A program made the position numbers and the translations under genes. A DNA stretch of 64,000 bases from Spodoptera frugiperda (taxonomy: Eukaryota; Arthropoda; Insecta; Lepidoptera; Noctuidae). Shown piece by piece: positions 39,411 to 52,273 of the stretch. The notes below the pieces were generated by a model. The model was not told the origin of the DNA, made no database searches, and saw nothing but the letters and a program-made list of their open reading frames with translations. Where the stretch lies: positions 10,646,199-10,710,198 of the forward strand of contig NC_064237.1 in the NCBI RefSeq assembly GCF_023101765.2, in the 5' to 3' direction. Position 1 is the stretch's first letter. Each line of letters begins with the position of its first letter.

Positions 39411-42400
39411 GTAGGACATAGTGCACCACAGACCGTATACAAAATATATTGTAAGTGACGTACGGGACGATGGTTATGTGATGTGGGGAAACTTTGAAAG
39501 CTCTCATTTCGAGAGATGAAAGTTGAGCGTTATTACAATATGATTTGATTTTCTTTTTAAAAAACAAACCCTTGAAACGGCCTGGACTTTAACATTACTT
39601 GTTTTTTATGTGTAATTTTATAACTAATGCACATTGCACTCAATCGTAAAACATAATAATCAATTCTAAATACAAAAACACATAAGTTTTCTTACTCTTC
39701 AACTATAAAAAAAATAAGTAGACTAACAAAAAGTTTGATCATGAAACGCTCAGAAAAAACAACTCAAAGTATTCATACCTAGGTATACCCAAAACAAAAA
39801 TGATAAGTATTTGCTGATACGGAACTGCTAAATTAATAATTAAAAGAATTATATACTTCTACCTATCTTGTTATAAAACAATTAGGTATCTTAGTTCTTG
39901 TATCTTCTTGAGGTCATTATCATAAAAAACTTAGGAATATCCGGATAGTTTTAAATGAGCAATGTTTTAATTTAATGGAGCATAACATACCTATATTGTA
40001 TTTTTTATGTTATGTATCTATTATGTCAAAGAATACAGTCATTTTTTATTTAATTCTTCCGCTATTTTTTTTTTTACAAAAAGAGGTGGAAGAGTGCGGT
40101 TTTTAGAAAAATATTGAAATTTTTCAATATTTTTCGTATGATATTCAGTTTTTTGGAATATTCGTATTTAGTGATTAGGTATAAATTATTGCATTATGCC
40201 ATTTGTATCTGTAGATATAAGTTGTAGTGAAAAGCACCGATGAGTTTAGTGTACATATGTTTTGTTTTTTAATATTTTCCTTAAATTAGTGTAGTATATT
40301 TGTTTGGTTTAATGTGTTTTCTTTATTACAAGAAAAGAAAGTGCATGTAAAATTGCCTAGGCAGTTTATTAGAGTTGTTGTCAGGGTTAGTACAGTTATT
40401 ATTCTTTTTTATTTAGTTGTTATTTTTTAGTTTTTGTGTTTAACATTAATCAAACAATTGATTTAATTTTTTTTATTTATGATCATGTTAATTCTATTTT
40501 TCCTTTAACGAAATAATTAAAGATGCATTACAATAATTTCTTTTGTAAGATTTTTATGACCGTTTCATGGTTACATGTTAAAAGCAAAAAAAGTAAAATA
40601 AGTACCTATTGTAAAATTGATTTATGATGGAATTGACCTTAAATTTACATTTTCCTCCAGCAATTCGAATGTCGCTAACATTGTCATTATTACACTTACT
40701 TCATAAAAAAAACTTTTATTACTTTTACTATGACCTTTACAAGTTAAATTAAAAAGCACAAAAAACTGTGTAACACAAAAAAAAACTGTATAAAATTAGA
40801 CAAACTATTTACTTACTATAATCCTTTAATAAAATTGATTTAATACCTAAATATCTTCCTTATTTTTATAACTTGAAGATGCAATTAAATTTGGTTAGGT
40901 ATTTAACACATAAACAAACGTACTTTTGTAATTACAAAAATAAGTAGATTTTTAGAGTTTTTTTTTACTTTTTATGCTTTTGCTTGTCATAATATTTGTT
41001 AGAATTTGTAATAGTTTTTTCGTATTGATGTTACGCATATGATTATGGAAAGTGATGTTTGTGATTCCAAAAAAACGAAAACAAAGAGGACATTATTAAT
41101 AGAGATTTTCATTTTTAATTGTTTAGGTCTTTTAATATACGGTTTGCGAACGGCAATGCTTTTTTATGTAAGTGTTTCGGTTTGTTTTTAAATGTAAAAA
41201 AATAAACAATTTTCTTTAGAAAGTTAATGACTAACTAAAAATTACATTCAATTTATTAAGAAGCAATACTTAACCCTCAGTTTTTAACGATGCCAAACCA
41301 TTTTAAGTTATTTTATAGAATTGGCACTTTAAAATTTTATTAGAATTATAAATTCTAGTAAAAAGTTATTTTGCATAATCGTTTATATTAAAACCTGTCA
41401 AAAATATTAATATGAAAGTTAAATCCCTTTTACAAAAACTAATTGGAAACAATTACTATATTTATGTATTATTCAAATAATAAGATTCACGCTTTGAGTG
41501 ATAGTAAATTTGTGCAAATTTTATATTTAAGCAATATTGGAACTGTAGAGTTATGTATACTTTAGAAAAAAATATACCTACTGATACAAAAATTCAATAC
41601 GAAACAAAATTAATGTGAAATCTGAAATTAATTATAATGTACGCAATTTAATTTGCAATCCAAATGAGTTTTTTTTTTAAGTTGAATTTCACCAAGAAGT
41701 ACTTAAAATAACTATGTATTTTGTTATTAGGTAGGATAAAAATTATTTTTTTATTCTGGGAGTATTAGGTAACCTAAGTATTGTTTCTTTTACTAATAAC
41801 ATATCTAGGTAAAAGATCGCAGATACCTATCTAGAATTCTGGATCACTTGGATCTTTTCATATTTATTTATTTATTTGCATTAGTTTATTTTTATTTTAT
41901 TCACTGTTCTATTATATTCATTGATTTTTCTTTGATGTTGATTATCAGCTAGTAAAAACGTAGTTTATGAAATACATACAGTATGATAATTAATAACAAT
42001 TCACAAAGCAAAATATACATGTTTTTAAAGGATTAAAACATAAAGATGACCGACTCGCGACATCAACAGCATCCAATAAACGTGTTGTATCTTAATCCGA
42101 TTAACAGAAAACATGTTATTAAAAAATCGATTCTTTTCATAGAATTATAAATACTTATTACGTATTATATAAAAAATAGAAATTTAAACTTTAATTATAA
42201 ATGTTTAATTAATTAAACATTATCACCATTTACAACAACAAATAGGTGTCGATGATAATAAATTCTCATTCTCATCAATCGTTGTAAACTTTCCATTTTA
42301 TTCCTACATTTCACATTAAAATAATTATCTACTTATAACCTCGTGGAACTAATGACATTCAAACAATCCCGTCACGACTCGATACAAAAACGATCGATTT

Positions 42401-44469
42401 ATAACTCACCAATCGATTGAGACATGACCTGTCAATATCGATTATCATAAGTTAGAATATTACTCGATACTCAAAGATGCAATCAAGACAAGGCCAATCG
42501 TTCATCTAAAACATATTGTAATCTTCCCATACAATGTCTCGATTAAACGCGTGTTGACTCAAAAGGTAACTTGACCCCAAGATTAAAAGGAACGAACAAA
42601 TAATGGTATAAATAATGATCTTGTCGCGCCCGATACACTTATCCTTCTAGGCATAACTTATTGCTTTTATAATATTAACGCATTATTCCCGAAATATTCT
42701 CGAGGCTCGTTTGAATAAATTTTATATTAATAAAAAGTAAACGTTGGCCAAGGTGCTAAGAGGGTAACGGGCGTAATCCAAATGTAAGTTATTAGTTGGA
42801 CGCCGCGGCTACCCGCTGTGCGGGGCTTCGTATCGATACCGACTGTATCGAGATGTTTATCGATTCTTTTGTCGGCTCTATCGCTGAGGTGTTACTCACG
42901 AAATTAGGATGTTAAATGTTTTGTAGATGACGCATACTTCGGTCTCATTGTATACAAACGTTTTTTGTCGGAGTAATAGAAATATCAATAGGTTTTTTGT
43001 TGTGTAAATTATTAGGTATAGCTGTTTGTTATCACGTGTGAAGTGTTTGGGAGATACAGCTATACGCTATCTGTGTGTACGTATGTAATGAGGTCCGCTT
43101 GTTATTTCAGCTTGTTATGATAATACATGTCTATGAAGTTGCACAAAGCTGTCGACCACATATGTGGCCATAAACTGAATAATTACTGTAATCTTGGACA
43201 ATATCGCATGTAAACTGTGTCTAATAGTGTTGTTACTAGTCTGTGCTTAATTCGCGGTTATGGCCCTATTTGTGACCGATATTAAGGGCTATTTATGGTT
43301 TATTTATTTCTTATTAATCGCTTAACTAGGTGGACGAACTGGTTTGGTCAGAGCCAGAGTGTTGGACAAATAATAATTGGCAATTTCGGTAGCTATATAA
43401 TTTTGAATGGTATCTTTGAATCTACAATTAGATAGTGTTTTGCAATAGGCTCCATTTAAATTGTAAATACATAACTGAAAATATGGATGCCTACCTACTT
43501 CTGCCTACCTTTTCTAGGATAAGAAGTGTGATATTACCTACATTAATATAGTCCTTAATTTGATAAACTCTAACTATTAATGCTACCTCATTTGTACACA
43601 GATAATGTAAAGTAATAAAAACTAAGTATTGTAACGACAAGTTTTATGCTTCTGTTATCATTTTTATAATTGTATATTTATTGGAATTGCTTTCTTTGTA
43701 TGGAATACGTGTGTCATGCTGGTGATCTCATTTTAAAAAGATAAAAGTAGACTAGAGTTAATTGGTAGGTAGTAGGCTAATGAAATGTGGTTCTGTATGT
43801 AGGAAAATTACCTAAACCTTATTAATAAGTAAATAAAAATTATAAATCCGTATAGCGTATTAAAATATAGATTCTATTGAAAATTCTATTTAAAAGAGAC
43901 AATGATCTTTGACTTTGTTTCGGCTTTTCTTTGAGGAGAAGGGGCTCCTAGGTCCGAAAAAAAACTATAATAAAAACCGTATCAAAATTGTCTCAGCCAA
44001 ACGTCGATAATGGCGCACAAACACACATAAACACATAATACATACAGGTCAAACTGAGTTTTTAAAGTCGATTAAAAAGTATTTTTATGTAGAGCAGAAA
44101 TTATTCATGCCTATAAATAATTTATTATAATATCCTCAGATAAGTTTTACACTTTACTTAACCTTATTAGGTAGACAAAATATAAATTATCTCGCAAGCT
44201 TTATTAAATGCAACTAACTTTGTATTTTGATACCTATATTTTTTAACCTTAGTAGGTACCTACTTTTAGCAGTTTGGTACAGTTTATTTTTAACAAAGAA
44301 GCCTAATATGTTTTCTCTACTAGGCGTTATATATACTTCTTCCAAAATATAGATACAATGTGTAAAAAAATCTGTACATCTTTTGGGAACAATTAATTGA
44401 AATATTTTTTGATAAAAATATATGTATTAAGTAGTAACTTAGGCTACTTCTATTAATCCCAACATCCGA

Positions 44470-44506
44470 AATTGACGCGAGCAAAGCCGCGGAGCATCAG
44501 CTAGTT
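44470..44506 (-). repeat. Family E fragment (5' tip)
   Basis: GCGAGCAAAGCCGCGGAGCA then TCAGCTAGT is the reverse complement of the ACTAGCTGATGCTCCGCGGC start of the family. Confidence 0.6.
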
Positions 44507-44902
44507 GTTAAATAAATATTAAACCCAATAATTAATTACGTAATTATTTTAATATAAATCTGTACGAAGGCTCAATAAAATTAATATTTTATCTGTTTTC
44601 AACCTTCGATGAAGAAATCATTGAGAATTATATATTTTTTTTCTTTTAGCCATCTCACAGCGGGGTGTTAGACAAACATGTTTAAAAAAATATTAATTTA
44701 TTTTAAGAAATTAGCATCGAACATATTAATTTGTACGTTTATAATATTCGGCTTTGCGAAATAAATTGATTATTATTAATGGTTATGTATTTATATACTT
44801 ATGTAGGCACCTATCACTAATATCAAATTGATTAATTAGCTACAGAGCTTAACAAACTGAGTAATTTAATTAATATGACATATCGCCTTGGCTGTTTAAC
44901 AT

Positions 44903-45228
44903 AACTAGCTTTGAAACGCGGCTTTGCTTACGGTGAAAAGGTAGCTTATATTCCTTCACAGAAAGCTATTAAATTAAAATTTGTATATTTCAGACTCATA
45001 TTATACAATTAAATTATGAAATTGAGAAATTTAAATTCAAAATTAAATAAAATAAAATATAAAGTAACTTGCTGACCTAGCAGACTTACCGCCTCTAACT
45101 TTTTTCTCGCCTTTTAAACCTTCCCTGTTCTCCACAAATAAAACAAGACCAAAATTAGCCAAACCATTACAGCCGTTTTTAAGTTTTAGCAAGACTAACG
45201 AACAGCAATTGATTTTTTATATATAGAG
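44903..45228 (+). repeat. Family E repeat, diverged
   Basis: Starts AACTAGCTTTGAAACGCGGC, passes through ACCATTACAGCCGTTTTTAAG, and ends with ATATATAGAGATAAG, the family order (ACTAGCT start, TATAGAGAT end). Confidence 0.6.
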
Positions 45229-45924
45229 ATAAGTAAGTATTACAAAGTTAGACAAGGAGTTTTTAATTACAGTATTACAATTTTAAATCTCTTGCAATGT
45301 ATATTGCAATGTTTATCTAAAAATCAATTGGTTATGCAGATAAAGCGTTAATAAGTAACAAACAAACTTCCGTATTTTCCGACTTTTTTGTAGTAATGTA
45401 CCATATTGATTGTATAATGGTACACACATACATACCGACGGAAACTGTGCTTTAAAGTAATAGACGTTTGGTTTATTTTTCCTTGAAATACATTTACCTA
45501 TTTATAGGTGTTGTTATAAATACTTTTACAGTGTATATTGATGTATTTCCTTCCTATACATATAGAAATAATAAAAAGGAACAGAAACGAAATTAGACCA
45601 ATCATCTATTTGACGTATATAACATACCGACCGAATTGAGAATTTACTCCTTTTGGGAGAATCGGTTAAAAAACATAGAATAAAATGTGGTGTGTTATAT
45701 TTTCTCCACTTAATAACTATTGTCGTATGTCCATAATAAATGGTTAGAGAACCTGTTTGAACTTATAATATTAAAATTGGGTATTTTCCTGGCTCAAACT
45801 TACATAAATTATTTTCATTTTTCTGTACAACTAAATATTAAAAAATAATCACGCTTTTATTCATGGACATATGTACGTACTTTATTTTACGTATACCCTA
45901 AAATTTTTTTCTGACATAAATGTG

Positions 45925-46035
45925 CTATTTGCCGCAAAATAAAAACGTGTTGTCATAAGTTTGTATTTCATACAAAATTCATAGAAAAATATATTTTTGA
46001 CGTATCGATAAAAAAGTATTGAATTTGACTAGTCG
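45925..46035 (+). repeat. Dispersed repeat, partner of the 6.4-kb copy
   Basis: Shares GTATTTCATACAAAATTCAT, TTTTTGACGT and AAGTATTGAATTTGACTAGT with 6,405-6,515. Confidence 0.6.
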
Positions 46036-47189
46036 TCAACTACCGTGACGAGAATCGACAAAATCGGATTTCTAAATCAATCGTCTATTTGGAAATGTTT
46101 TTCTTCCATCGGATTTATGAGAACGAAGTAAAAAAAAGCATCTTACTTAACTTTTTTATGAATGAAAACAATGGTCGATTGCGTACCGAGGCTATTTGTA
46201 ATAGTCACAAACCAGAGATAATCGATTCTTTTTTTAAACGCGAAAAGAAAAGTCATTCGTTCTAAAGGCGGGAAACGAGTCCATGTTTAAAAAAAAGAAA
46301 TTATCGTTGCTAGTGGAATTTTTATTGAGGAAAATGTGTTTTGTTGTTACAATGTATTTACCTAGTTATTTCTTGGAATAGGGAAATGGGTAGAATAGGT
46401 AAATTATTATTGATGGTTTTCAAGTTTATTTACGAGCTACTTTTTTCTGAAGTATAAAATCAAAATGGCGCCATTAGCAACTCTGTAGTAGTACATTTCT
46501 GTCGCATATTTAGTTAAAATACATACTTATAACCTCGCCCAAGCCTTACATAAAAATCACATTTTAGATCACAATAAACGATAAATAACCACAACAATTT
46601 ATCGGACGATTGCTTTCAAAACAATATCTTTAAACCGAGCAATAAAATGTTCAATAAATAAAGCAAAACAAACAGTTTTATAGAAAAACAAACGAACAAC
46701 AATAACATAGCTAAATGGCCTAATAAACAGAAATCACAACTAGTCAAAAGTACATCAATAAAGGGCTGGGGCCGAGGGGAGACTCGGCTGCAATGGAACA
46801 ACGCATAAATTACATTCTACGCGCCCCTTGAGCTTACCAAATAAGGAGTTTCTATAATATACTGGATTTTAACTAGCTTGCAAATAAACTCAATTTCTAA
46901 CAATATTTCTTTTGACGTAAAATTTTGTATATAAATAACCTTTAACAACGCTACGCCGATGTTTCGAAATCATTCACTTGACATTTCAATAACTTTCAAT
47001 AACACTAATTTTTTTCTATTTATCATAATTTTGTGTGTGAATAATGAAATACCTAGCATAAATGTTTACCCATTATTCTTGGCATTTGACTTACCTGTCT
47101 ATCTGGTATCTAATAGGTAGCTTAATGAGTTAAGGACATAATTTTCTATGAAACATTATCTACCATAAAATTTATTTACACAAAAACCC

Positions 47190-47940
47190 AACGTAATTCA
47201 AGGGGAAAGCGCCATGGCGTCTTGCTCAAGCCTATAAAAACAGCGTCATTACACCAAACAAGTGACAAAAGACCAAAAATGTTGGTAATAAGGCCTATTA
47301 GTCAAGTTGTCGGACAGTCGCAAGGTGTGCGAAATGTAACCGAGTCGGGTAGGAGCCAATTTCAAGGGTCATTTCCTCACACACCCAACGCAGGGGAGTG
47401 ACGAGCTCGCGTTAAAAATAAAACCAAAGATGCCATGTTCTTCAGACCCTGTCCGCCACCGCACAGCTGTTGTTTAAATTGATACTGTAATGAAGTACTC
47501 ACTCAGTATTACCAAGAATACGGAGACTTTTTTGTCATTTTGCATAACGAGATATTAATGTGCTACATTGATCCTATTGTTTATAACCCGGCTATTGCTT
47601 GTTTTGTTGTATTCCTTCAAAGTTTGATAACTTATACGAACAGTTGTGACATTTTCTGCAGCGTTTATTGCCGTTTTCGTAATAAGCACATGTGACAAGG
47701 AGCCATTAAAATTTGATTGCACCCAAAATAGAGTCTCGTCATCACATCTTGCGGCGCGACGCGTGCCGAATCGTGCGTCGCGTGCCCCAAAACACGCATT
47801 TGTCAAATTCGTTTCGCTTTTTTACTATTTACTTTTTTTCATAGTGCACCGTTTTGGTCCCATTCACCCCTTCTGGAAATTGGTCACGGGAGACTTGTGT
47901 GATTTTCTGCCAATATGTCCTGTAACTTAGCGGTTTATTG
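47190..47940. promoter_or_regulatory. GC-richer island in the unc-4 intron, candidate enhancer
   Basis: A non-repeat stretch with GCGCCATGGCG at about 47,210, GAGCTCGCG at 47,403 and a CG-dense block at about 47,740-47,800. Frames exist on both strands (47,555-47,806 minus; 47,646-47,930 plus) but neither resembles a known protein. This supports constrained non-coding DNA or chance rather than an exon. Confidence 0.25.
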
Positions 47941-50283
47941 GTTCTTTGGTTCCATGAAATTGTTCCCCTGAGCGTATTAATTTCGGAACATCTCAAAACG
48001 TGTTACAAGTAACGAGTGTCACCTTCACAGATGCCATTTTGTTTATTAATTTGTCATCCTTATTGGACAGATAATATTTATAATAATAAATATGACAGGC
48101 TGTCTTTATTCTCTCGGCTACCGTAATTAACAATCATTAAACACTTTATACAGTTATCTGAGTAATAACAAGTGTAGCTATAATTTAACTTACAAACAAT
48201 AATAAAACGCGGATAAGATTATGATGAAATTAAGTGAAATGTCTACTGATATCAATATTGTACCGAATTTTATCAACAATTTATTTTGTAGAAATGAAAA
48301 AAATCTTAGAATTGAAGCTAACAAACATATGTTTTTTACGGTTTTTCCCCAATTGTGAGTCATTTAAGTTATTCATTCATGTTATTATACGAGTATTTTG
48401 TCATACAGTAAGCATTGGTTGAGTCAACTACTGGGAACCTCCAAAAATAAATATGTAGCAATATGTTACCAAAGAAAAAACTTCAATATAATATGAAATT
48501 ACCCTGAAATTGCTTTTAATTGCATATCGTTAATATTGTTCCCAGTTAATTACGCTTTGCAATATTCCGTTTTGTAATGTAATATTATTATTTTCGTTCA
48601 TTCATTCGTTCATAATAATTCTATTGTTTCATACTCTGTGACCAATTGATTCGCCTTAATACGATTTCGCGTGGGACTGAGAGAAAAAATGTCACCCACT
48701 CGCTTTTTTTTCTTTAAAAAAAAACAAACAAGTAATTTCACGCTCCAGTATGTTTTATGAATAAATTAATATAATTTTATTGGTTTTATAATGTTCCGTT
48801 TGTGTTTTTTTCGCTGTTGTTGTTTTTGCGTTAGAAGAAATTAGGGGTGGTAGATGATTTTTTTTGTGGTGGCAAAATTTTCCCAGAACTTTTTTTTTAT
48901 GTTTTTAAAGTTGTAGGGCGTTATTTCGGAATGGATTGTAAGTATTTTACTGTGTTATCCAATGTAAATAATCTAATCGAAAATATTAATGAAATTTTTA
49001 AGAGCACAAATAGACTTCAACAGTCATTTGTCGTTCTATGAGAAAGTCATAATATAATAATACTATCAAATATCTAATCCTCCATTAAAAATAAGCCACG
49101 ACAAATAACATAATAGAAGTGCAAATAAACCCTCAAACTGTTTATCCAAAATTAATCCAATTTTATCTCAAAACAAGCAGATAATCCCATTGACTATAAC
49201 ATATTGCTAACCCTGAGAACTCACGGGGGTGTGAGAGACCCCGCACCATAACTAACCCTATTAAAAAGTGGCTCCAACCCTCCACTGTATTAATGTAGCA
49301 TAAAATTAACCCGCGCGTCACGCCCGATGCGCGCAATGTTTAAATACGACATTTCTGGTTAGGGGCCTAAAGGACCGTTAGGATTTTTGGTCACCTTTTA
49401 AGAGTTTGATGTCTTTTTACTTGTAGTTTTGAAAAATAACTATTATAGGTGAAACTTATTTAACAGATATACTAGGTCGGCTAATCACCGCATATTTAGT
49501 GTATTTCTAAAATTATGGTTCACCGATAATAGTTTTAGTACCTAATTTTGTTAGTATATCTACTTTCTTATGTGTGTTGACATTTTAGTGGCAAATTAGG
49601 TGGTATTAAACATTATTTGAAGTAAATGGCTGCACCGTTTTCAAATACTTGATGTATTCACAAACTAAAGATAACTATTATAAGTGTAAATTACATTACA
49701 ACTTCCGAACTGAAAATTAGTTGTGGAACAGTTTCCCAGATCAAACAAAAACATTAAATTAATTTCTATTAAAAATACACTACCATTGTTCCCCATCTTA
49801 CATGCAAACGTCGCAAAGTTAATTAAAACTTCAACAAATCATAACAACACAATCAATTCCATTACAACATTACTTACACGTGCAAAATCACAACAGTACC
49901 AACGAGAACAAACAATTCATCACACACATATCACAACATTCCCAACAAATTAATTAAGATATTATCAAGACAGACTACAAGCCAGGGAACGAGCAGAAGT
50001 GATAATAATACAAATAAATTGTGACAGTCAAGATAATGGTCCTTTGTACCCACAGCCGGTATGGAAACGGACTTGTCAGACCCGCCGCGGCCGAAGGGTT
50101 AATGTGTTAGTAAACAAAGATATAGCGAATTAGTTAAGTAGACTATTGTGGGTTGTAGAGTGAGTTTATAAAGTTTGAAGTAGTATTTGAGCTAGATTTT
50201 TGATTATACCTAGAGGTTTTGATCGTTTTTGATACTCAATTCAAAGTCAATGTCAAAAAGCATTAATTTCAACTGAACGCAAT

Positions 50284-50370
50284 GTCGCAAGTGCGACTGC
50301 CAGAAAGGGGGCTCGGGTACGATTCCCGGGTCGGGCAAAGTATTATTGGACTTTTTTCGGTTTTTAGTGA
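50284..50370 (+). repeat. SINE family A, head only
   Basis: GTCGCAAGTGCGACTGCC, a B box in CGGGTACGATTCCCGGG, then GGGCAAAGTATTATTGG and the poly-T block. The 3' half is missing. Confidence 0.78.
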
Positions 50371-50470
50371 AGCACAACGACAGCTACTTCGCGACACAGC
50401 TACATAATTTAGTATCAGTGGAAGTGGAAACAGTCACAAAGTTTCACATCTTAGCAATTACATCTTCGTA

Positions 50471-50636
50471 GCATAGCTACGACCCTAGCGGGTTTACCGG
50501 GGCTCCGGCTCGACGGGCAGGAATAGGAACGGGGTGGTTTTTAGTCAGTAAGAGTCTGACACTCCCTCTCGCCTCGCCCAAGGCGGGAGAAGTCATTGGA
50601 TGATTTTCCACCCTAAAAAAAAAAGCATAGCTACGA
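50471..50636 (+). mobile_element. A-tailed family C retroposon with a perfect 12-bp target-site duplication
   Basis: The body (50,483-50,624) runs from CCTAGCGGGTTTACCGGGGC through GTCAGTAAGAGTCTGACACT to an A10 tail. GCATAGCTACGA stands directly on both sides (50,471-50,482 and 50,625-50,636). It lacks the first about 20 bases of longer copies, so it is 5'-truncated. The intact duplication and tail suggest recent insertion. Confidence 0.92.
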
Positions 50637-51163
50637 GAGTGCTGACAAGTAAATGCACTACCGTCACTATTTATCACTACTGTTTAAAGGTATTAGAAAA
50701 CTCCTTTTAACCATTATAGTGTCTAAACAATACACCTAACCTATGTAAGTATAATAACTTTTATAACCGGGAAAAGTATACAATACCAATTTTTAACAAA
50801 GGCAAATTAACAATGTTTGATGATTTCTTACATTTATAAAAGATATGTCTACTTAGGTAGTCAATGTATTAATTAATATGTATAAAGTTATTTTATTACA
50901 GAGATATATGTATTTATTATCCATTATAGAATAAAACTCATGTTATTGTAATTCAATTAAAATAGAATTACAATGAGTTGGTGACACCTTGTCACAACAA
51001 TAAACAATTATGGCGTCCCTGTCACGTTGACATTGACAGGTATGTGACATTTTGTCACAACAATGTGGGACTTATGTTATAAGTACTTCTTTATAGTGGA
51101 ACATGTTTTAATAAATGCACTTATTTTATAATTGTATTGTATTATTTGATTTTTTTTTTATAT

Positions 51164-51314
51164 ACGTTGCCGCATACTAGGATTTTCTTCTGTGTCGTGG
51201 GTGCGTTTACAAATATACAAGCTCACATATACATGACACCCATACCCGAAACAGCAATTGGTGGACGTTGCACGGCAGCCCGTGTTGCCCAGCCACCACA
51301 CCGACCGTGCAATC
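51164..51314 (-). repeat. SINE family B with an internal deletion
   Basis: Minus reading has TTGCACGGTCGGTGTGGTGG (A-box region) and then CTGCCGTGCAACGTCCACC. The B-box region is lost; the body and the ACACAGAAGAAAATCCTAG end are intact. Confidence 0.75.
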
Positions 51315-51581
51315 AAAATTAAAACTAAATCATTTTTTAATATCAATAAAATACGTAACTTATAAATGTTTTACAATTTTACACCTATATCAAATAGGGA
51401 ATTTAAATAAAAAAATCTCCACATTCCTCAATATTTTTGAAAAAAGAATTGTCATTATAGTTTGACAGTTGGTACTGCTATCTTCGGTGTGACGTGAGGC
51501 GGTAGGGCCGCGGGCCGTCTGACCTATAGCACCCCTGGGACAATATTGTTTTGTTATATCCACCATCATAGATTACCAAAT

Positions 51582-52273
51582 CGTGGGTTAAGAACTAGAG
51601 TAGCGTAAGGGCAAAATGACAACTTCTCAGGAGAGCCGAAAAACAACTCAAATTTACCTACCGTCAACTTGTAGGTCTTTTGTGGCAAAATCTATAGTAT
51701 CTGTATATCTGGTTTTTACTTAAAATAAAGCTTTATTTATTGGCTACAGATTACTGTAAATTTATGGTAAAAAATTAAATTAAAAAAATATATATACATA
51801 TATTTTTCTAAAACTGGTTGACATACGTCATAATAACGGACTGCATTACTTTAATTATTTAGTGCCATAGTAGCGTAACCCACCCTTACGTTTTTTTGGC
51901 ACGGAGAAAAATTACAGACGCGTACAAAACAAGGACCCATAAGCAGTAACGGCTCCTTACGTTTATTTGGCACAAAACATTTAAGGCTACAAAGTCATAA
52001 TTCGGTGTCCTATTCGCTCGTAAGTCGAGTTACAATCGTTGTGCTCATAACTTTATTGACAAAATAATGTCAAGATTATTGTAAGTAGAAATACTTCCTT
52101 TTAGCAATAAACAAACTTGTTTAATTTTTATGCGTTATTATTGTACTAAGCAATCTACACACTACATCGTTCCAGTTTTTCGGCACATACAAATATGGGG
52201 ATTGAAAAAGCGAATGGTGAAAAAAAAAATTTTTGAGTTTTTGCCCTTACGCTACTCTAGTTCTTAACCCACG
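51582..52273. mobile_element. DNA-transposon-like element M5 with perfect 35-bp terminal inverted repeats
   Basis: The 35 bases at 51,582-51,616 (start CGTGGGTTAAGAACTAGAGT) equal the reverse complement of 52,239-52,273 with no mismatch. AAAT occurs on both outer sides and could be a 4-bp target duplication. The 692-bp interior has no long ORF, so it is non-autonomous. GGCACGGAG/TTGGCAC sequences repeat inside. Confidence 0.88.

Larger units (their letters stand above)
39411..47390. other. AT-rich first third of the unc-4 intron
   Basis: Very AT-rich with long A/T runs. Beyond the two family E fragments near 44.5 and 45 kb, and a block of ATCGAT/CGAT-containing sequence at about 42,360-42,870, I see no structured feature, coding exon or RNA gene. 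Confidence 0.45.

Noticed and set aside
38876..39567. Long overlapping frames (up to 188 codons) on the minus strand and other plus frames across unc-4 exon 1
   Set aside because: They mirror the GC-rich, low-stop composition opposite exon 1. The Pro/Ala/Arg-rich translations resemble no family, while the plus frame joins in phase to a homeodomain.
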